Shown in pieces: positions 23,968 through 31,863 of a stretch of DNA of 64,000 nucleotides (positions are counted from its first letter, which is position 1; every line of letters starts with the position of its first letter). The DNA comes from Bacillus sp. NTK034 (GTDB lineage: Bacteria > Bacillota > Bacilli > Bacillales > Cytobacillaceae). The notes beneath the pieces were generated by a model. The model saw nothing but the letters and a program-made list of their open reading frames with translations, ran no database searches and had not been told where the DNA came from. The stretch is taken from positions 124,001 through 188,000 of the forward strand of contig NZ_JAFKOJ010000009.1 in the NCBI RefSeq assembly GCF_017303275.1, written 5' to 3'. The position numbers were made by a program, and so were the translations under genes.

Positions 23968-24531
23968 ATGATATATTTAGAAACATCGAGATTGCAATTA
24001 CGCGACTGGGAGGAAGAAGACATAGAGCCATTTAGTCGACTAAATGCAGATGAAAAGGTTATGAAGTATTTTCCTAAAACCTTATCAGCCGAAGAAACAA
24101 ATGTGTTCTATAAATCAATTGTATATGAATTTAAAGAATGCGGATTTGGATTATATGCCGTGGAAGTAAAGGAAAATAAAGAGTTTATAGGATTTATAGG
24201 ATTTCATAGAGCAACATTTAAAGCTGATTTTACACCGTGTATAGAAATTGGCTGGCGACTGAAAAAAGAGGCTTGGGGAAAAGGATACGCATCTGAGGGA
24301 GCGTCAGCCTGTTTACAATATGGATTTAACGAATTGGGTTTTAGAGATGTTTTTAGTTTTACTGCCGATGTTAATAAGCCTTCGAAAAACGTAATGATTA
24401 AAATCGGAATGAATTTTATTAAAACATTCAATCACCCGAAAGTTAAGAAAGACAGTCCTTTAAATAAACATGTTCTATTTCATATAAATCAAAATAAATC
24501 TGCTAACGGGAAAACCTACATAGTGCAATAA
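23968..24531 (+). CDS. GNAT-family N-acetyltransferase (RimJ/RimL type)
   Basis: A 187-residue acetyltransferase of the RimJ/RimL-like GNAT group. It begins YLETSRLQLRDWEEEDIEPF and has KEFIGFIGFHRA, IEIGWRLKKEAWGKGYASEG (the acetyl-CoA pyrophosphate loop, about residues 92-111) and GFRDVFSFTADVNKPSKNVM, in the order typical of the family. Substrates may be ribosomal protein N-termini, amino acids or drugs. It has its own ribosome binding site (GGGAGG) and a 50-bp gap from the DinB gene upstream. Confidence 0.85.
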   Translation: MIYLETSRLQLRDWEEEDIEPFSRLNADEKVMKYFPKTLSAEETNVFYKSIVYEFKECGFGLYAVEVKENKEFIGFIGFHRATFKADFTPCIEIGWRLKKEAWGKGYASEGASACLQYGFNELGFRDVFSFTADVNKPSKNVMIKIGMNFIKTFNHPKVKKDSPLNKHVLFHINQNKSANGKTYIVQ

Positions 24532-24533
24532 AT

Positions 24534-24758
24534 ATGCCGTTTACTTTGAAGACCGTTGATCTATCTGTACGTGACCTAGGCTTGCCAGAAGGGGCTACTT
24601 CGACTCAGATTTTTAATAGGGCGAATCATCTTGGTTTGGAATTGTGCCCTCTTGAGCTGGGCCTCACCTAAGACTGGGGTATCTGGATCAGCCAATTGAA
24701 TACGCCACTGATTCCAGGAGCGGTGAAAAAAATGACACTTCCTGCTCAGGCGTTATAA
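24534..24758 (+). pseudogene. Remnant of a conserved small protein, nonsense-interrupted
   Basis: A frame starting ATG 24534 reads PFTLKTVDLSVRDLGLPEGA, then IFNRANHLGLELCPLELGL. It is stopped by TAA 24669-24671, then continues in the same frame to TAA 24756-24758. I recall the VRELGL...LGL.LCP.E.G layout from a small conserved hypothetical family in Firmicutes, so this looks like a disabled copy. No ribosome binding site was found. Confidence 0.45.
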
Positions 24759-24893
24759 TGTGGATTCAATCAGGATATATAGAATATTGTGTAATGTAGA
24801 TTTGGAAGCAAGCGGATCAAAAGAAAACAAATTAAATTTTTTCTGATCGTTCTAAAACTATTTTCAATTTTAAGAAGAGGGTGGAGTGAGCTA

Positions 24894-25400
24894 ATGGAAA
24901 ATAATCGCGCAAAGAAAATGTACGATTACCACGTCTGGGCTAACCAAAAATTGATCCAGCACTTGAAACAGCTGCCTGATAGGATTTATAACGAGACAGT
25001 TAATAGTGTTTTTTCATCGATATCAGAGGTGCTGATTCACCTATATGCAACAGACATTACTTGGTTGGAGACGATGAAAGGAAGCAGCTTCCACGATACT
25101 GTTAGGGAAGTTGATCGTCGAAAAACAGAAGCATCAAGAGCGTCTATAGATGAACTTAAAGTGTTCTATGATTCGCTTTCAAATGAATTTTACCATTTTT
25201 TTGCAGAGAATCAGGATCCAGAACGTATCATCATTACAGAGCACCCTAAATATGGTCGCTGTGAGTTCATACTTGCCGATCTCATTCACCATGTAGTGAA
25301 TCATGGAACCTACCATCGCGGAAATGTGACAGCGATGCTGCATCAGCAAGGTGAACGAGGCGTACCTACGGATTATGTATATTTTCTTTTTGAATGTTAG
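24894..25400 (+). CDS. DinB-family putative metalloenzyme
   Basis: A 168-residue DinB/YfiT-type bundle. It has YDYHVWANQKLIQHLKQLP at the N-terminus, LIHLYATDITWLETM in the middle and DLIHHVVNHGTYHRGNVTAML at the C-terminus, giving the three-His metal site. The YHRGN sequence is typical of this subgroup, represented in B. subtilis by YizA/YkkA-like proteins of uncertain function. It has its own AAGAGGGTGGAG site and terminator (25423-25460). It is the third DinB-fold gene in this window. Confidence 0.85.
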   Translation: MENNRAKKMYDYHVWANQKLIQHLKQLPDRIYNETVNSVFSSISEVLIHLYATDITWLETMKGSSFHDTVREVDRRKTEASRASIDELKVFYDSLSNEFYHFFAENQDPERIIITEHPKYGRCEFILADLIHHVVNHGTYHRGNVTAMLHQQGERGVPTDYVYFLFEC

Positions 25401-25422
25401 CGTTTTGTGATTATACCAGAAA

Positions 25423-25460
25423 AGGAGCGCAATTCTGCAGCAAAAAAATTGTGCTCCTTC
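25423..25460 (+). terminator. Rho-independent terminator after the DinB gene
   Basis: AAGGAGCGCAATT pairs with AATTGTGCTCCTT around a 12-base loop, followed by a T-rich tract. Its 3' half and following sequence recur at 27048-27078. Confidence 0.7.
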
Positions 25461-25517
25461 TTTATGTTAAGAGCCAGCAATCCTGTTTAATATTATTATT
25501 TGCGAGGGGAGTTAGAC

Positions 25518-25655
25518 ATGGACTTTATTTTTGAAGATGAGGAGCTGGCCGCCGAAGATGTCAAGGCGATCCATTCTGGTGATGTCCCATCGTTGAAGCG
25601 AAAGCTTGCTGAAAATCCAGGTCTGGCCACTGCGAGAATTGTCGCAGGAGACAAT
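25518..25655 (+). pseudogene. N-terminal fragment of an ankyrin-repeat-like protein
   Basis: From ATG 25518 (AGGGGAG upstream) about 46 residues read as a genuine N-terminus (DFIFEDEELAAEDVKAI, then GDVPSLKRKLAENPGLATAR), the layout of ankyrin-repeat domain proteins. After about 25655 the frame continues to 25814 but its composition becomes non-protein-like, so the gene is truncated. The following 200 bp may hold other debris. Confidence 0.55.
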
Positions 25656-25911
25656 AATGACCAGCGTAATAACTTGGGAATTTCGCGGCAAGGCCTCAAT
25701 ACGATTAACCTAACGAAGAACGAGACCTCAATACATAAGCATGATACCCACAAGAAAGGATCAATGGCTTCAACGTTCTTGTGTTTAAGAAATATAGGGG
25801 CTATTTTCCTCGTATAAACGAACTGTTTTATCGAAAATTCAGAAAATAAATTTACTTTATGTACCTTCCTAAAGATAATAGACATAACCAATTGAATAGG
25901 AGGGAAACAGT

Positions 25912-26847
25912 TTGCAAAAAAAAGTACTCATCGTGTTTGCACTTGTTGCATTATTGATTACCGGAGGGACAAGCCTGTCGCTTGCCGACAGCCAAACCGA
26001 GCAGCTTGAGTTAAACGGAAAGACGTTAAGCACGGTTACTGTAAATGAAAAACCTTATGTATCAGTGAAACAGGTGGCCGAGGCTGCAGGAGGGTATGTA
26101 GATAAAAAGGCCAATACATTCGTCATTAGCTCAAGACTCGACCGTATTTTAAAGAAAGGTGTGATTCGGGTAGGTACAACTGGTGACTATAAGCCATATA
26201 CGTACTTTAATCCGAAAACAAAAGAGTTTGAAGGCTATGATATCGAAGCGGCTAAATTAATGGCAGCAGACCTTGGGGTCAAGATCACTTTCGTTAAAAC
26301 TTCCTGGCCAACCTTAATGGAGGACCTCCATAAAAATAAGTTTGATTTAGCGGTTGGCGGGATAAGCCGCAATACCGATCGGCAAAAAACAGCACACTTA
26401 ACACATCCTTATATTAATGACGGAAAGGCTCCTTTAATCCGACAGGAAGATAAAGAGAAATATACAAGCTTGGAAGCAATTGACCAGCCAGATGTCACCA
26501 TCGGAGTTAACCCGGGGGGAACCAACCAAAAATTCGTGGATGCCAACATTACACAGGCGAAGGTTGTCGTAATCGAAAACAATCTGGATATTCCTAACAT
26601 GGTTGCTGAGGGAAAAGTAGACGTGATGATTACCGACAGCATTGAGGCCATCTACTACGCAAGCCAGGATTCCAGGCTGTATGCGGCTCTGACGGACAAT
26701 ACGTTCACGAAAAGCCAGAAAGGCTACCTTATGCATCGCGGGGATGCGGTATTTCAGAACTGGGTCAATCTATGGATGGAGGAGATGGAGCTCAATGGAG
26801 AATTTGGCCGATTAAAAGAAAAATGGATTTACAATAAGGGAGAATAA
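25912..26847 (+). CDS. Extracytoplasmic PheC-like protein (cyclohexadienyl dehydratase/SBP3 fold) with N-terminal stalk domain
   Basis: A 311-residue secreted protein. A signal peptide (about residues 1-26), then a segment LELNGKTLSTVTVNEKPYVSV (about 31-75) like the copper-amine-oxidase-N stalk domain of Firmicute surface proteins, then a family 3 solute-binding fold (about 78-311). The latter reads DRILKKGVIRVGTTGDYKPY, TSWPTLMEDLHKNKFD, VGGISRNTDRQKTA, VNPGGTNQKFVDAN and DVMITDSIEA, which follow periplasmic cyclohexadienyl dehydratase PheC very closely. PheC converts prephenate or arogenate to phenylpyruvate or phenylalanine. No ABC permease is nearby, which favours an enzyme over a transporter subunit. 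TTG start with AGGAGGG upstream. Confidence 0.7.
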   Translation: MQKKVLIVFALVALLITGGTSLSLADSQTEQLELNGKTLSTVTVNEKPYVSVKQVAEAAGGYVDKKANTFVISSRLDRILKKGVIRVGTTGDYKPYTYFNPKTKEFEGYDIEAAKLMAADLGVKITFVKTSWPTLMEDLHKNKFDLAVGGISRNTDRQKTAHLTHPYINDGKAPLIRQEDKEKYTSLEAIDQPDVTIGVNPGGTNQKFVDANITQAKVVVIENNLDIPNMVAEGKVDVMITDSIEAIYYASQDSRLYAALTDNTFTKSQKGYLMHRGDAVFQNWVNLWMEEMELNGEFGRLKEKWIYNKGE

Positions 26848-27097
26848 TAGAAAAGATAGGCAAGGCTTCTATTTCCTATGCCAACCTCTTTTTCGATTCA
26901 GCCGTGTAAATTCTATTAGAAAAAGAGATGACAGAAAAAAACGGATGGTTTTGCTGCAGAAATACTACAGGTTTAACTTCAGGTGTGAGTGTGGCTGCCA
27001 GTACAGCAGGAAAACGATCTTCCTTAAAGGCGCGATTCTAAAGCAGGAATTGTGCTTTTTCTTTATGTTAAGGGCCAGATTGTGGAGGAATAGTGAA
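26848..27097. other. Intergenic stretch with a duplicated terminator segment
   Basis: It contains a terminator-like hairpin (AAAGGCGCGATT / AATTGTGCTTTTT, 27026-27060) and then TTCTTTATGTTAAGGGCCAG, which repeats the sequence after the DinB gene (25448-25478) almost exactly. This suggests a duplication or recombination of DinB-downstream sequence. Confidence 0.5.
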
Positions 27098-27226
27098 GGA
27101 CTTGTTCATTTCTGTTTATGGGTAGAAAACCTTCAGCAAGAGGTTGAACGATTAAAAGAATTGAACACCCATTTTGTTTTGAAAAATGACGAGTTCATTA
27201 ATTATATAGAAAATGGTCACTTATGA
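27098..27226 (+). pseudogene. Fragment of a VOC protein
   Basis: A frame reading EGLVHFCLWVENLQQEVERL, then NTHFVLKNDEFINYI, matches the middle of glyoxalase/VOC proteins (HFCLWV is the ligand-bearing strand). The upstream part of the same open frame is not protein-like and the end is abrupt, so it is a broken gene. Confidence 0.55.
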
Positions 27227-27276
27227 GAGTTAATTGTACAAACGTGCAGTTTGGTCAAATATGGGGGGGATAAACT

Positions 27277-27993
27277 TTGAATCAAAAGAAAGATCGTATA
27301 GGAAGAGTCAAAGAAATCAATAGGTTTCCTGTGAAATCAATTTTGGGGGAGTCTTTATCCTCTGCCCTAGTTGATAGCCGAGGCATACTTGGAGACCGTT
27401 TATGGGCAATAAAAAATGAGAATGGAAAATTTGGCAGTGGTAAGACTACACGACGCTTTCAACAGATGGAAAGTTTATTTAACTATAAAGCAAGATATGA
27501 GGGGAACACTCCTCTATTAACTATGCCCGATGGAACAGAATATCGAGGTAATCAGGATGGGATAAACAAAGCATTAAGTGAGTTGTTAGGGTTTCCAGTA
27601 ACATTGGCAAAGGAAGAGTCAATATCACATTTCGATGAAGGGCCAATAAGTATCATCACAACCTCTGCGTTAAAAATGTTAAGTAAGGATTTAGGAGAAA
27701 TAGTAGACCCTCGTCGATTCCGAGCAAACTTGTTAATCGAAACAGAAGCAACAGGTTGTCTTGAGGATGAATGGGTGGATCGACAAATTCAAATAGGAAA
27801 AAGTGTTACTCTGAAAATTGTTGCCCCACTTCAAAGGTGCATTATGGTCAACAATCCTCAAGAGGAACTAAAACAGGATGCTCGAATATTGAAAACCTTG
27901 GTAACTAATCATGCTGCAATGTTTGGTGTTTGGGCAAAGGTTGAACAATGTGGTGAGGTAAGTGTTGGGGATGAGGCAATATTACTTGAATAA
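27277..27993 (+). CDS. MOSC-domain protein with N-terminal beta-barrel
   Basis: A 238-residue protein. The N-terminal MOSC_N part has IGRVKEINRFPVKSILGESL and GILGDRLWAI; the MOSC domain has DPRRFRANLLIETEA and a conserved Cys in APLQRCIMVNNP (about residue 188), which in this superfamily binds sulfur or the molybdenum cofactor. Relatives include the C-terminal part of Moco sulfurase and YcbX/mARC-like reductases that handle N-hydroxylated compounds. TTG 27277 follows a GGGGGGA site. No molybdenum genes are adjacent, so its partner is unknown. Confidence 0.85.
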   Translation: MNQKKDRIGRVKEINRFPVKSILGESLSSALVDSRGILGDRLWAIKNENGKFGSGKTTRRFQQMESLFNYKARYEGNTPLLTMPDGTEYRGNQDGINKALSELLGFPVTLAKEESISHFDEGPISIITTSALKMLSKDLGEIVDPRRFRANLLIETEATGCLEDEWVDRQIQIGKSVTLKIVAPLQRCIMVNNPQEELKQDARILKTLVTNHAAMFGVWAKVEQCGEVSVGDEAILLE

Positions 27994-28156
27994 AATGTGC
28001 AGAGTGTTTGTTCTGCATGTATAGTAAATTACTTCACGTAAAATGTGCAAGAGTTGAAGATCAGGGCTGTCGTTGTGGCAGCTTTTTTTATTCAAGTGAA
28101 TTAGCATTAAAAAAGCTTAATGTGCAACCTGAAGTCCTGGCAAAAAAGGTAAAGCG

Positions 28157-28333
28157 ATGGCCAAAGTTACTACAGGTTTTACTATATCCCTAGCATTTGG
28201 GGTGCCTATTGGGACTCTAACTGCTGCGTATATAGACTGGCATTATATTTATCTCATTATTGCAGGATTAACACTTATAAATTTGCTCTTGTTAAACAGA
28301 TTAGTTCCCAAATTAGAAGCCGAAAACAAATAG
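28157..28333 (+). pseudogene. Internal fragment of an MFS transporter
   Basis: A 58-codon frame (KVTTGFTISLAFGVPIGTLT, then two hydrophobic helices, ending KLEAENK at TAG 28331-28333). The first part is the loop and helix characteristic of the drug:H+ antiporter-1 branch of the MFS. It lacks the rest of the roughly 400-residue protein. Confidence 0.6.
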
Positions 28334-28403
28334 ATAAATAACAACATAAAAAGAAAGAACAATTTGTATCAATAGTTAACTTTTAAAAGCGGGAAGAAGT
28401 TAC

Positions 28404-28512
28404 ATGAAAAAGTTCTAATTCTTACAATAGGTATGTTCTCCCGTGGATTTGCTGCATAATTAACAGAAGGTTTTCTTCCTGAAGTTAGAACATCATTTAG
28501 TTTATGGATACT
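28404..28512 (+). pseudogene. N-terminal MFS transporter fragment with frameshift and stop
   Basis: ATG 28404 begins KK, then a one-base slip in the A-run leads to VLILTIGMFSRGFAA, a TAA, and LTEGFLPEVRTSF. This reads as the first helix of an MFS transporter (typically ILTIGMFSLGFDAY). It is dead from at least two lesions, and probably belongs to the same family as the fragment at 28157. Confidence 0.5.
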
Positions 28513-28642
28513 ATTTAACAATGAATGGTGTATAACAAGGCGGCACACTTTGTTCAACTAGAAGGGCAGCATTCGGTGCTTAAAGTATGGCTTTGTTAGA
28601 GATTTTCCCTAAAGGGATTTTGGCTTGCGGCAGCTAAAAGGG

Positions 28643-29233
28643 CTATTGTTTCTGTATAGAAAGAAGGATATTCACATTATCTGCCTTTTCAATTTGTATC
28701 CTAAATTTAAAATTTTTAGGAGTATTGGTATCATAAGAGGCTAAAAAATTTTTTAGTTCAGTTTCAAATTCCTCAATAGATCTTTCACTCGTTTCTGCTA
28801 TATCAATTTGTACAGTTGGTTCTGGATCGATAAAACTAATTACTTTTTGAATATCTTTATATTTTTTTCTTTCTATATATTCAAATAGAACAGTTTCTAT
28901 ATTAACTAAGTTATTCTCTGCCTCTACTTCCTCCAGAGGTTTTTTTTCGATGTCATAACTATATTGCGCCAGATCTTCTTTAGCAACTTGCTTTGTTAGA
29001 TATTCCATTAGTTCTTTTTCACTCTTTGCTGCATCCATAAAAATATAAATAATTGATTCTTCATGACTTACTGAATAGCCAAATAAACCAAATTCATCAT
29101 TCACTAAATCTAGAACAGACATGATCTGGCTGCTCTTATCTTCCTCGTCAATGGGAACATCATCTTTTTTTACATTCAAATCAAATACAAATAGCACAGC
29201 AACTATTATTAAGGTAGAAGCAAACTTCTTCAT
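28643..29233 (-). CDS. DUF4030-like membrane-anchored hypothetical protein
   Basis: A 196-residue protein from ATG 29233, which has AAAGGAGG about 5 bp upstream; longer in-frame readings to 29293 lack a site. Residues 1-20 are a hydrophobic anchor or signal (KKFASTLIIVAVLFVF). The rest is acidic and predicted extracytoplasmic, with two similar halves of alternating strands and helices (VSHEESIIYIFMDAAKSEKE and PEPTVQIDIAETSERSIEEF). It resembles Bacillus DUF4030 proteins; I am not certain. Function unknown. Confidence 0.55.
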   Translation of the reverse strand: MKKFASTLIIVAVLFVFDLNVKKDDVPIDEEDKSSQIMSVLDLVNDEFGLFGYSVSHEESIIYIFMDAAKSEKELMEYLTKQVAKEDLAQYSYDIEKKPLEEVEAENNLVNIETVLFEYIERKKYKDIQKVISFIDPEPTVQIDIAETSERSIEEFETELKNFLASYDTNTPKNFKFRIQIEKADNVNILLSIQKQ

Positions 29234-29616
29234 GCCATCCTCCTTTAATAACAGTTTACCATATTCATCCAAAAGAAAATGTTGCTTTTGCATAAACGGG
29301 TAGAAATTAATCTGGTTTTGAAACTAGATATTTATATATGGTGTCTGTCTCACGTTACATACTCTACAACCGGGGTAGCCGTTTTCACTTCTTTTATTGA
29401 GGGAGTTGAAAAACTAGGGGCCATTTTTGTTCAACTAAGAGGCATTTTTAAAACACTTTTTTCCCAGCATGCTGCAGCAGCAAAGCGCTTATTGAATTAT
29501 CTGCTGAAATGAGGAATATTCAGATGTGGGGAAGGTGAAGTAATTATTGAACGTGCTCATGAAAAGATAGCCAAATAAAGAGAAGCCCGAGATATTTAAC
29601 AATAAATAGTTAATGG
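29234..29616. other. Intergenic stretch, no gene recognised
   Basis: About 380 bp upstream of the DUF4030-like gene. A plus-strand open frame of 77 codons (29279-29512) has no ribosome binding site and unconvincing composition. Nothing else was seen. Confidence 0.35.
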
Positions 29617-29642
29617 TGACAGGTATCTATAGCTACCTGTCA
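29617..29642 (-). terminator. Hairpin overlapping the stop of the hydrolase gene
   Basis: TGACAGGTA and TACCTGTCA form a perfect 9-bp stem with an 8-base loop. The minus-strand gene's TGA lies within the stem. There is no clear T-run after it, so terminator function is uncertain. Confidence 0.45.
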
Positions 29643-30407
29643 TTTTGCGTTTACAAATTGAAAAATTAGCCGGTTAAGTTCTTTTGCAGCCTTGGTCGGG
29701 ATACGGTGGTCAACATTCTCGATAAAGTATAATTCGTTTTGTGGCAATTTCTCATGCAATTGCTTTGCATAGGAATGAAAGGGCTTATCCTTCTTACCAT
29801 AAACCAATAAGGTAGGCAATTTAATCTCATTAAGCTGATTGACACAATTGTATTTTAGACTATAGCGGTAATATTGCTCAATGTTGCGGTAATCCCCTTT
29901 TTTTGCTTCTGAAAACATATTTTTAAAAAGCTTGATATTATTTGAATTATTCCAGGAGATGGACCAGGCTAATAAGTTAATAGCCCCTTTGCTTGAAAGC
30001 TTGATTCCTAAAGAAATCTTCTTTCTCAAGTAATCGTCATTTACATCGGGCATTGCCCCAATTGAAATTCCCCCCAAAGCTCTTTCAGGAAACGTCAGCA
30101 TGAATTCTAAAACAATAGAACCGCCCGTAGAATATCCGCATAAAAATGCTTTATTTATATTAAGGTGGTCCAATAGTCGAATGATATCCTCAATAATCAG
30201 TGGATAGGTTATTGGTTCTGGGGAATATGGGCTTTTTCCGTGTCCGCGTATATCAAAAGTAATTATCTGAAAATTTTTTGAGAGTTCTTCTAATTGATAT
30301 TGGAAGTTCACTGAAGTCAATACAGGCGGGTGGATAAAAACAATCGGAGTTCCGCTTCCTTTTACAGTATAATACAGGTTGGCACTGTTCATATTTATCA
30401 TTGGCAT
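29640..30407 (-). CDS. Alpha/beta hydrolase
   Basis: A 255-residue protein with the full alpha/beta-hydrolase set: the oxyanion strand GTPIVFIHPPVLTS, FDIRGHGKSPYSPEP, the nucleophile elbow CGYSTGGS (Ser at about residue 94), the acid in VYGKKDKPF (about 208) and the catalytic His in VDHRIPTKAA (about 235). Such proteins act as esterases, lactonases or C-C hydrolases; the substrate is not evident. It stands alone on the minus strand. A GAGGTGACAG site precedes the ATG at 30407. Confidence 0.85.
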   Translation of the reverse strand: MPMINMNSANLYYTVKGSGTPIVFIHPPVLTSVNFQYQLEELSKNFQIITFDIRGHGKSPYSPEPITYPLIIEDIIRLLDHLNINKAFLCGYSTGGSIVLEFMLTFPERALGGISIGAMPDVNDDYLRKKISLGIKLSSKGAINLLAWSISWNNSNNIKLFKNMFSEAKKGDYRNIEQYYRYSLKYNCVNQLNEIKLPTLLVYGKKDKPFHSYAKQLHEKLPQNELYFIENVDHRIPTKAAKELNRLIFQFVNAK

Positions 30408-30856
30408 GTACTGTCACCTCAATTACTTATTAATATTAAATTTTTTAGCCAAACTGTCTGATCAGGATTAAACTTCATTACAAAGGTTAATGAAGACACA
30501 ATAAATATTTTTCCATACTTTTTTACAAAAAATGCATAAGACCAGGGTAAGTAAAACGGAAAAAGGATATGAAGGAGCATTTCGTGTAGCATCAAAAACT
30601 ATTTATACAATGGAATGGTATATAGATTACTAATTGAAGGGAGGTAAAAGTTAGGGTACGAGTTAGAAGGAATTCTAAAGAGAAAGGATTTAATAGCAGA
30701 ACGGATACTAGTATATATGCAAGAGACTAGAAAGGTACAGTGTGAAGGATGCATTTTTTCATTTCTAACTATTTAAAGTCTGAATCTATGTAATGGTTTT
30801 CTTAAGTGTTTTTGGGTTGAACAGGTAACTAATTTGCTGGTTAATATACATTTCAA
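30408..30856. other. Intergenic stretch ending in a strong orphan terminator
   Basis: About 450 bp with no called gene. On the plus strand, GAAGGGAGG at about 30638-30646 is followed by an open frame without a standard start (YELEGILKRKDLIAERILVY...), ending at a TAA near 30774. Together with the strong terminator at 30857-30890 this suggests a decayed gene or a small RNA. Confidence 0.4.
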
Positions 30857-30890
30857 ACGCAAGGCAATTTTTAACCTTGCGTTTTTTTTA
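30857..30890 (+). terminator. Strong Rho-independent terminator without an obvious gene
   Basis: ACGCAAGG pairs with CCTTGCGT around a 9-base AT loop, followed by T8. No annotated plus-strand gene precedes it within 1.5 kb. It could serve an unrecognised RNA or remnant gene in 30600-30850. Confidence 0.75.
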
Positions 30891-30960
30891 TTGTTATTTA
30901 GACTTAAGGACAATTTTCTTCCTAATCCTTGTTGTTAAAATGCACTCTTTTTTAATTACC

Positions 30961-31698
30961 TCAGTTTTTACTGCCTAATTTATTGCAGATTCGCATACCG
31001 TACTCGATTACTTTTTCAATTAAGCAGTTTTGTCTTTCTTCTGTGATATTGAAATTAACATATCCGATGCTTATGGCTCCCAGGAGTTCATTGGCGTGAT
31101 CGAAAATAGGCGCAGCGACAGATGAGGTTCCAGGCGTTTGTTCGCCATGACTCTCCCCATAGCCCTGCCTTCTAACTTTGCTCAATAGTTTTATAAACGA
31201 ATCTCTTTCCTCAGATGGCACTAAGGAATTAATAACTTTAACAGACTCGGAGTTTGGCATATTAGCTAACAGCACTTTGTTGGCTGCCCCAATATTCAGC
31301 GGGATACGAATCCCCAGCTGATCATTGATTCGAATCGGATTGTTGAGACAATCAATTCTTTCAACTACAAGTGATTCTAATCCAATAGGCTTGCTGAAAT
31401 ACACACTCTCCTCCACCTCATGCATTAATTTTTCCATCTCTGGGCGAATCAGTCCAACAAAATCAAAGGTGTCATACATTTTAAGTCCATATTCTAACCA
31501 GGTGTTACCCATGGAATACAATTTCAAATCTGGGTCCTGCTGAATAAGCCCGTGCTGCTTCATGGATTGCAGGAGGCGATGAAGTGTGCTGACAGGCAAG
31601 TCGCATTCCTTTGATAAATCTGTAATGGAAATCCACATTCTTGTATCATTTTTAGACAAAACCTTGATTACCTGCATGGCGCGATCGATTGTCTGCAT
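30961..31698 (-). CDS. IclR-family transcriptional regulator
   Basis: A 245-residue regulator with an N-terminal winged HTH (SITDLSKECDLPVSTLHRLLQ, about residues 24-44) and a C-terminal IclR effector domain that includes VYFSKPIGLESLVVERIDC, GIRIPLNIGAANKVLLANM and GESHGEQTPGTSSVAAPIFD. IclR proteins usually control an adjacent catabolic operon and bind a small organic acid or amino acid. It is divergent from the DDAH/RocB/permease operon across a 165-bp intergenic region that contains a promoter and a palindrome, so it is the likely regulator of that operon. Confidence 0.85.
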   Translation of the reverse strand: MQTIDRAMQVIKVLSKNDTRMWISITDLSKECDLPVSTLHRLLQSMKQHGLIQQDPDLKLYSMGNTWLEYGLKMYDTFDFVGLIRPEMEKLMHEVEESVYFSKPIGLESLVVERIDCLNNPIRINDQLGIRIPLNIGAANKVLLANMPNSESVKVINSLVPSEERDSFIKLLSKVRRQGYGESHGEQTPGTSSVAAPIFDHANELLGAISIGYVNFNITEERQNCLIEKVIEYGMRICNKLGSKN

Positions 31699-31770
31699 CT
31701 TTTATCCTTCCATTCCTTTTAATTTACATAAGTGTATTGAAATAAATTAGTCAGTAAATTCAAAATATAT

Positions 31771-31827
31771 TGACATGAAGAATCTATCACTATAATATCA
31801 TATTATAAGTTTTCCTGTCAGAGGAAA
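31771..31827 (+). promoter_or_regulatory. Promoter and candidate IclR operator of the dimethylarginine operon
   Basis: TTGACA (31771-31776) and TATAAT (31792-31797) have perfect hexamers but a short 15-bp spacer, which often implies weak basal or regulated activity. A palindrome TTTCC...GGAAA (31811-31827) follows just downstream of the likely transcription start and could bind the divergent IclR protein. Confidence 0.5.
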
Positions 31828-31863
31828 CCTATTCCGATATGTGGAAAAAGGAGGTTAAGCCAA

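Larger units (their letters stand above)
27994..28642. other. Degraded region with MFS transporter fragments
   Basis: About 650 bp with two separate pieces of an MFS transporter in plus orientation (28157-28333 and 28404-28512), the internal piece preceding the N-terminal one. A weak hairpin with T7 lies at 28065-28088. No intact gene was seen. Confidence 0.5.

Noticed and set aside
29279..29512. Plus-strand 77-codon ORF as a gene
   Set aside because: It has no start with a ribosome binding site and no recognisable domain; it overlaps the 5' region of the DUF4030-like gene.
31792..31797. Sigma-L (-12/-24) promoter for the arginine-related operon, as in roc genes
   Set aside because: No GG-N10-GC pair at suitable spacing and no enhancer-binding regulator was found; sigma-A hexamers and an IclR regulator are present instead.
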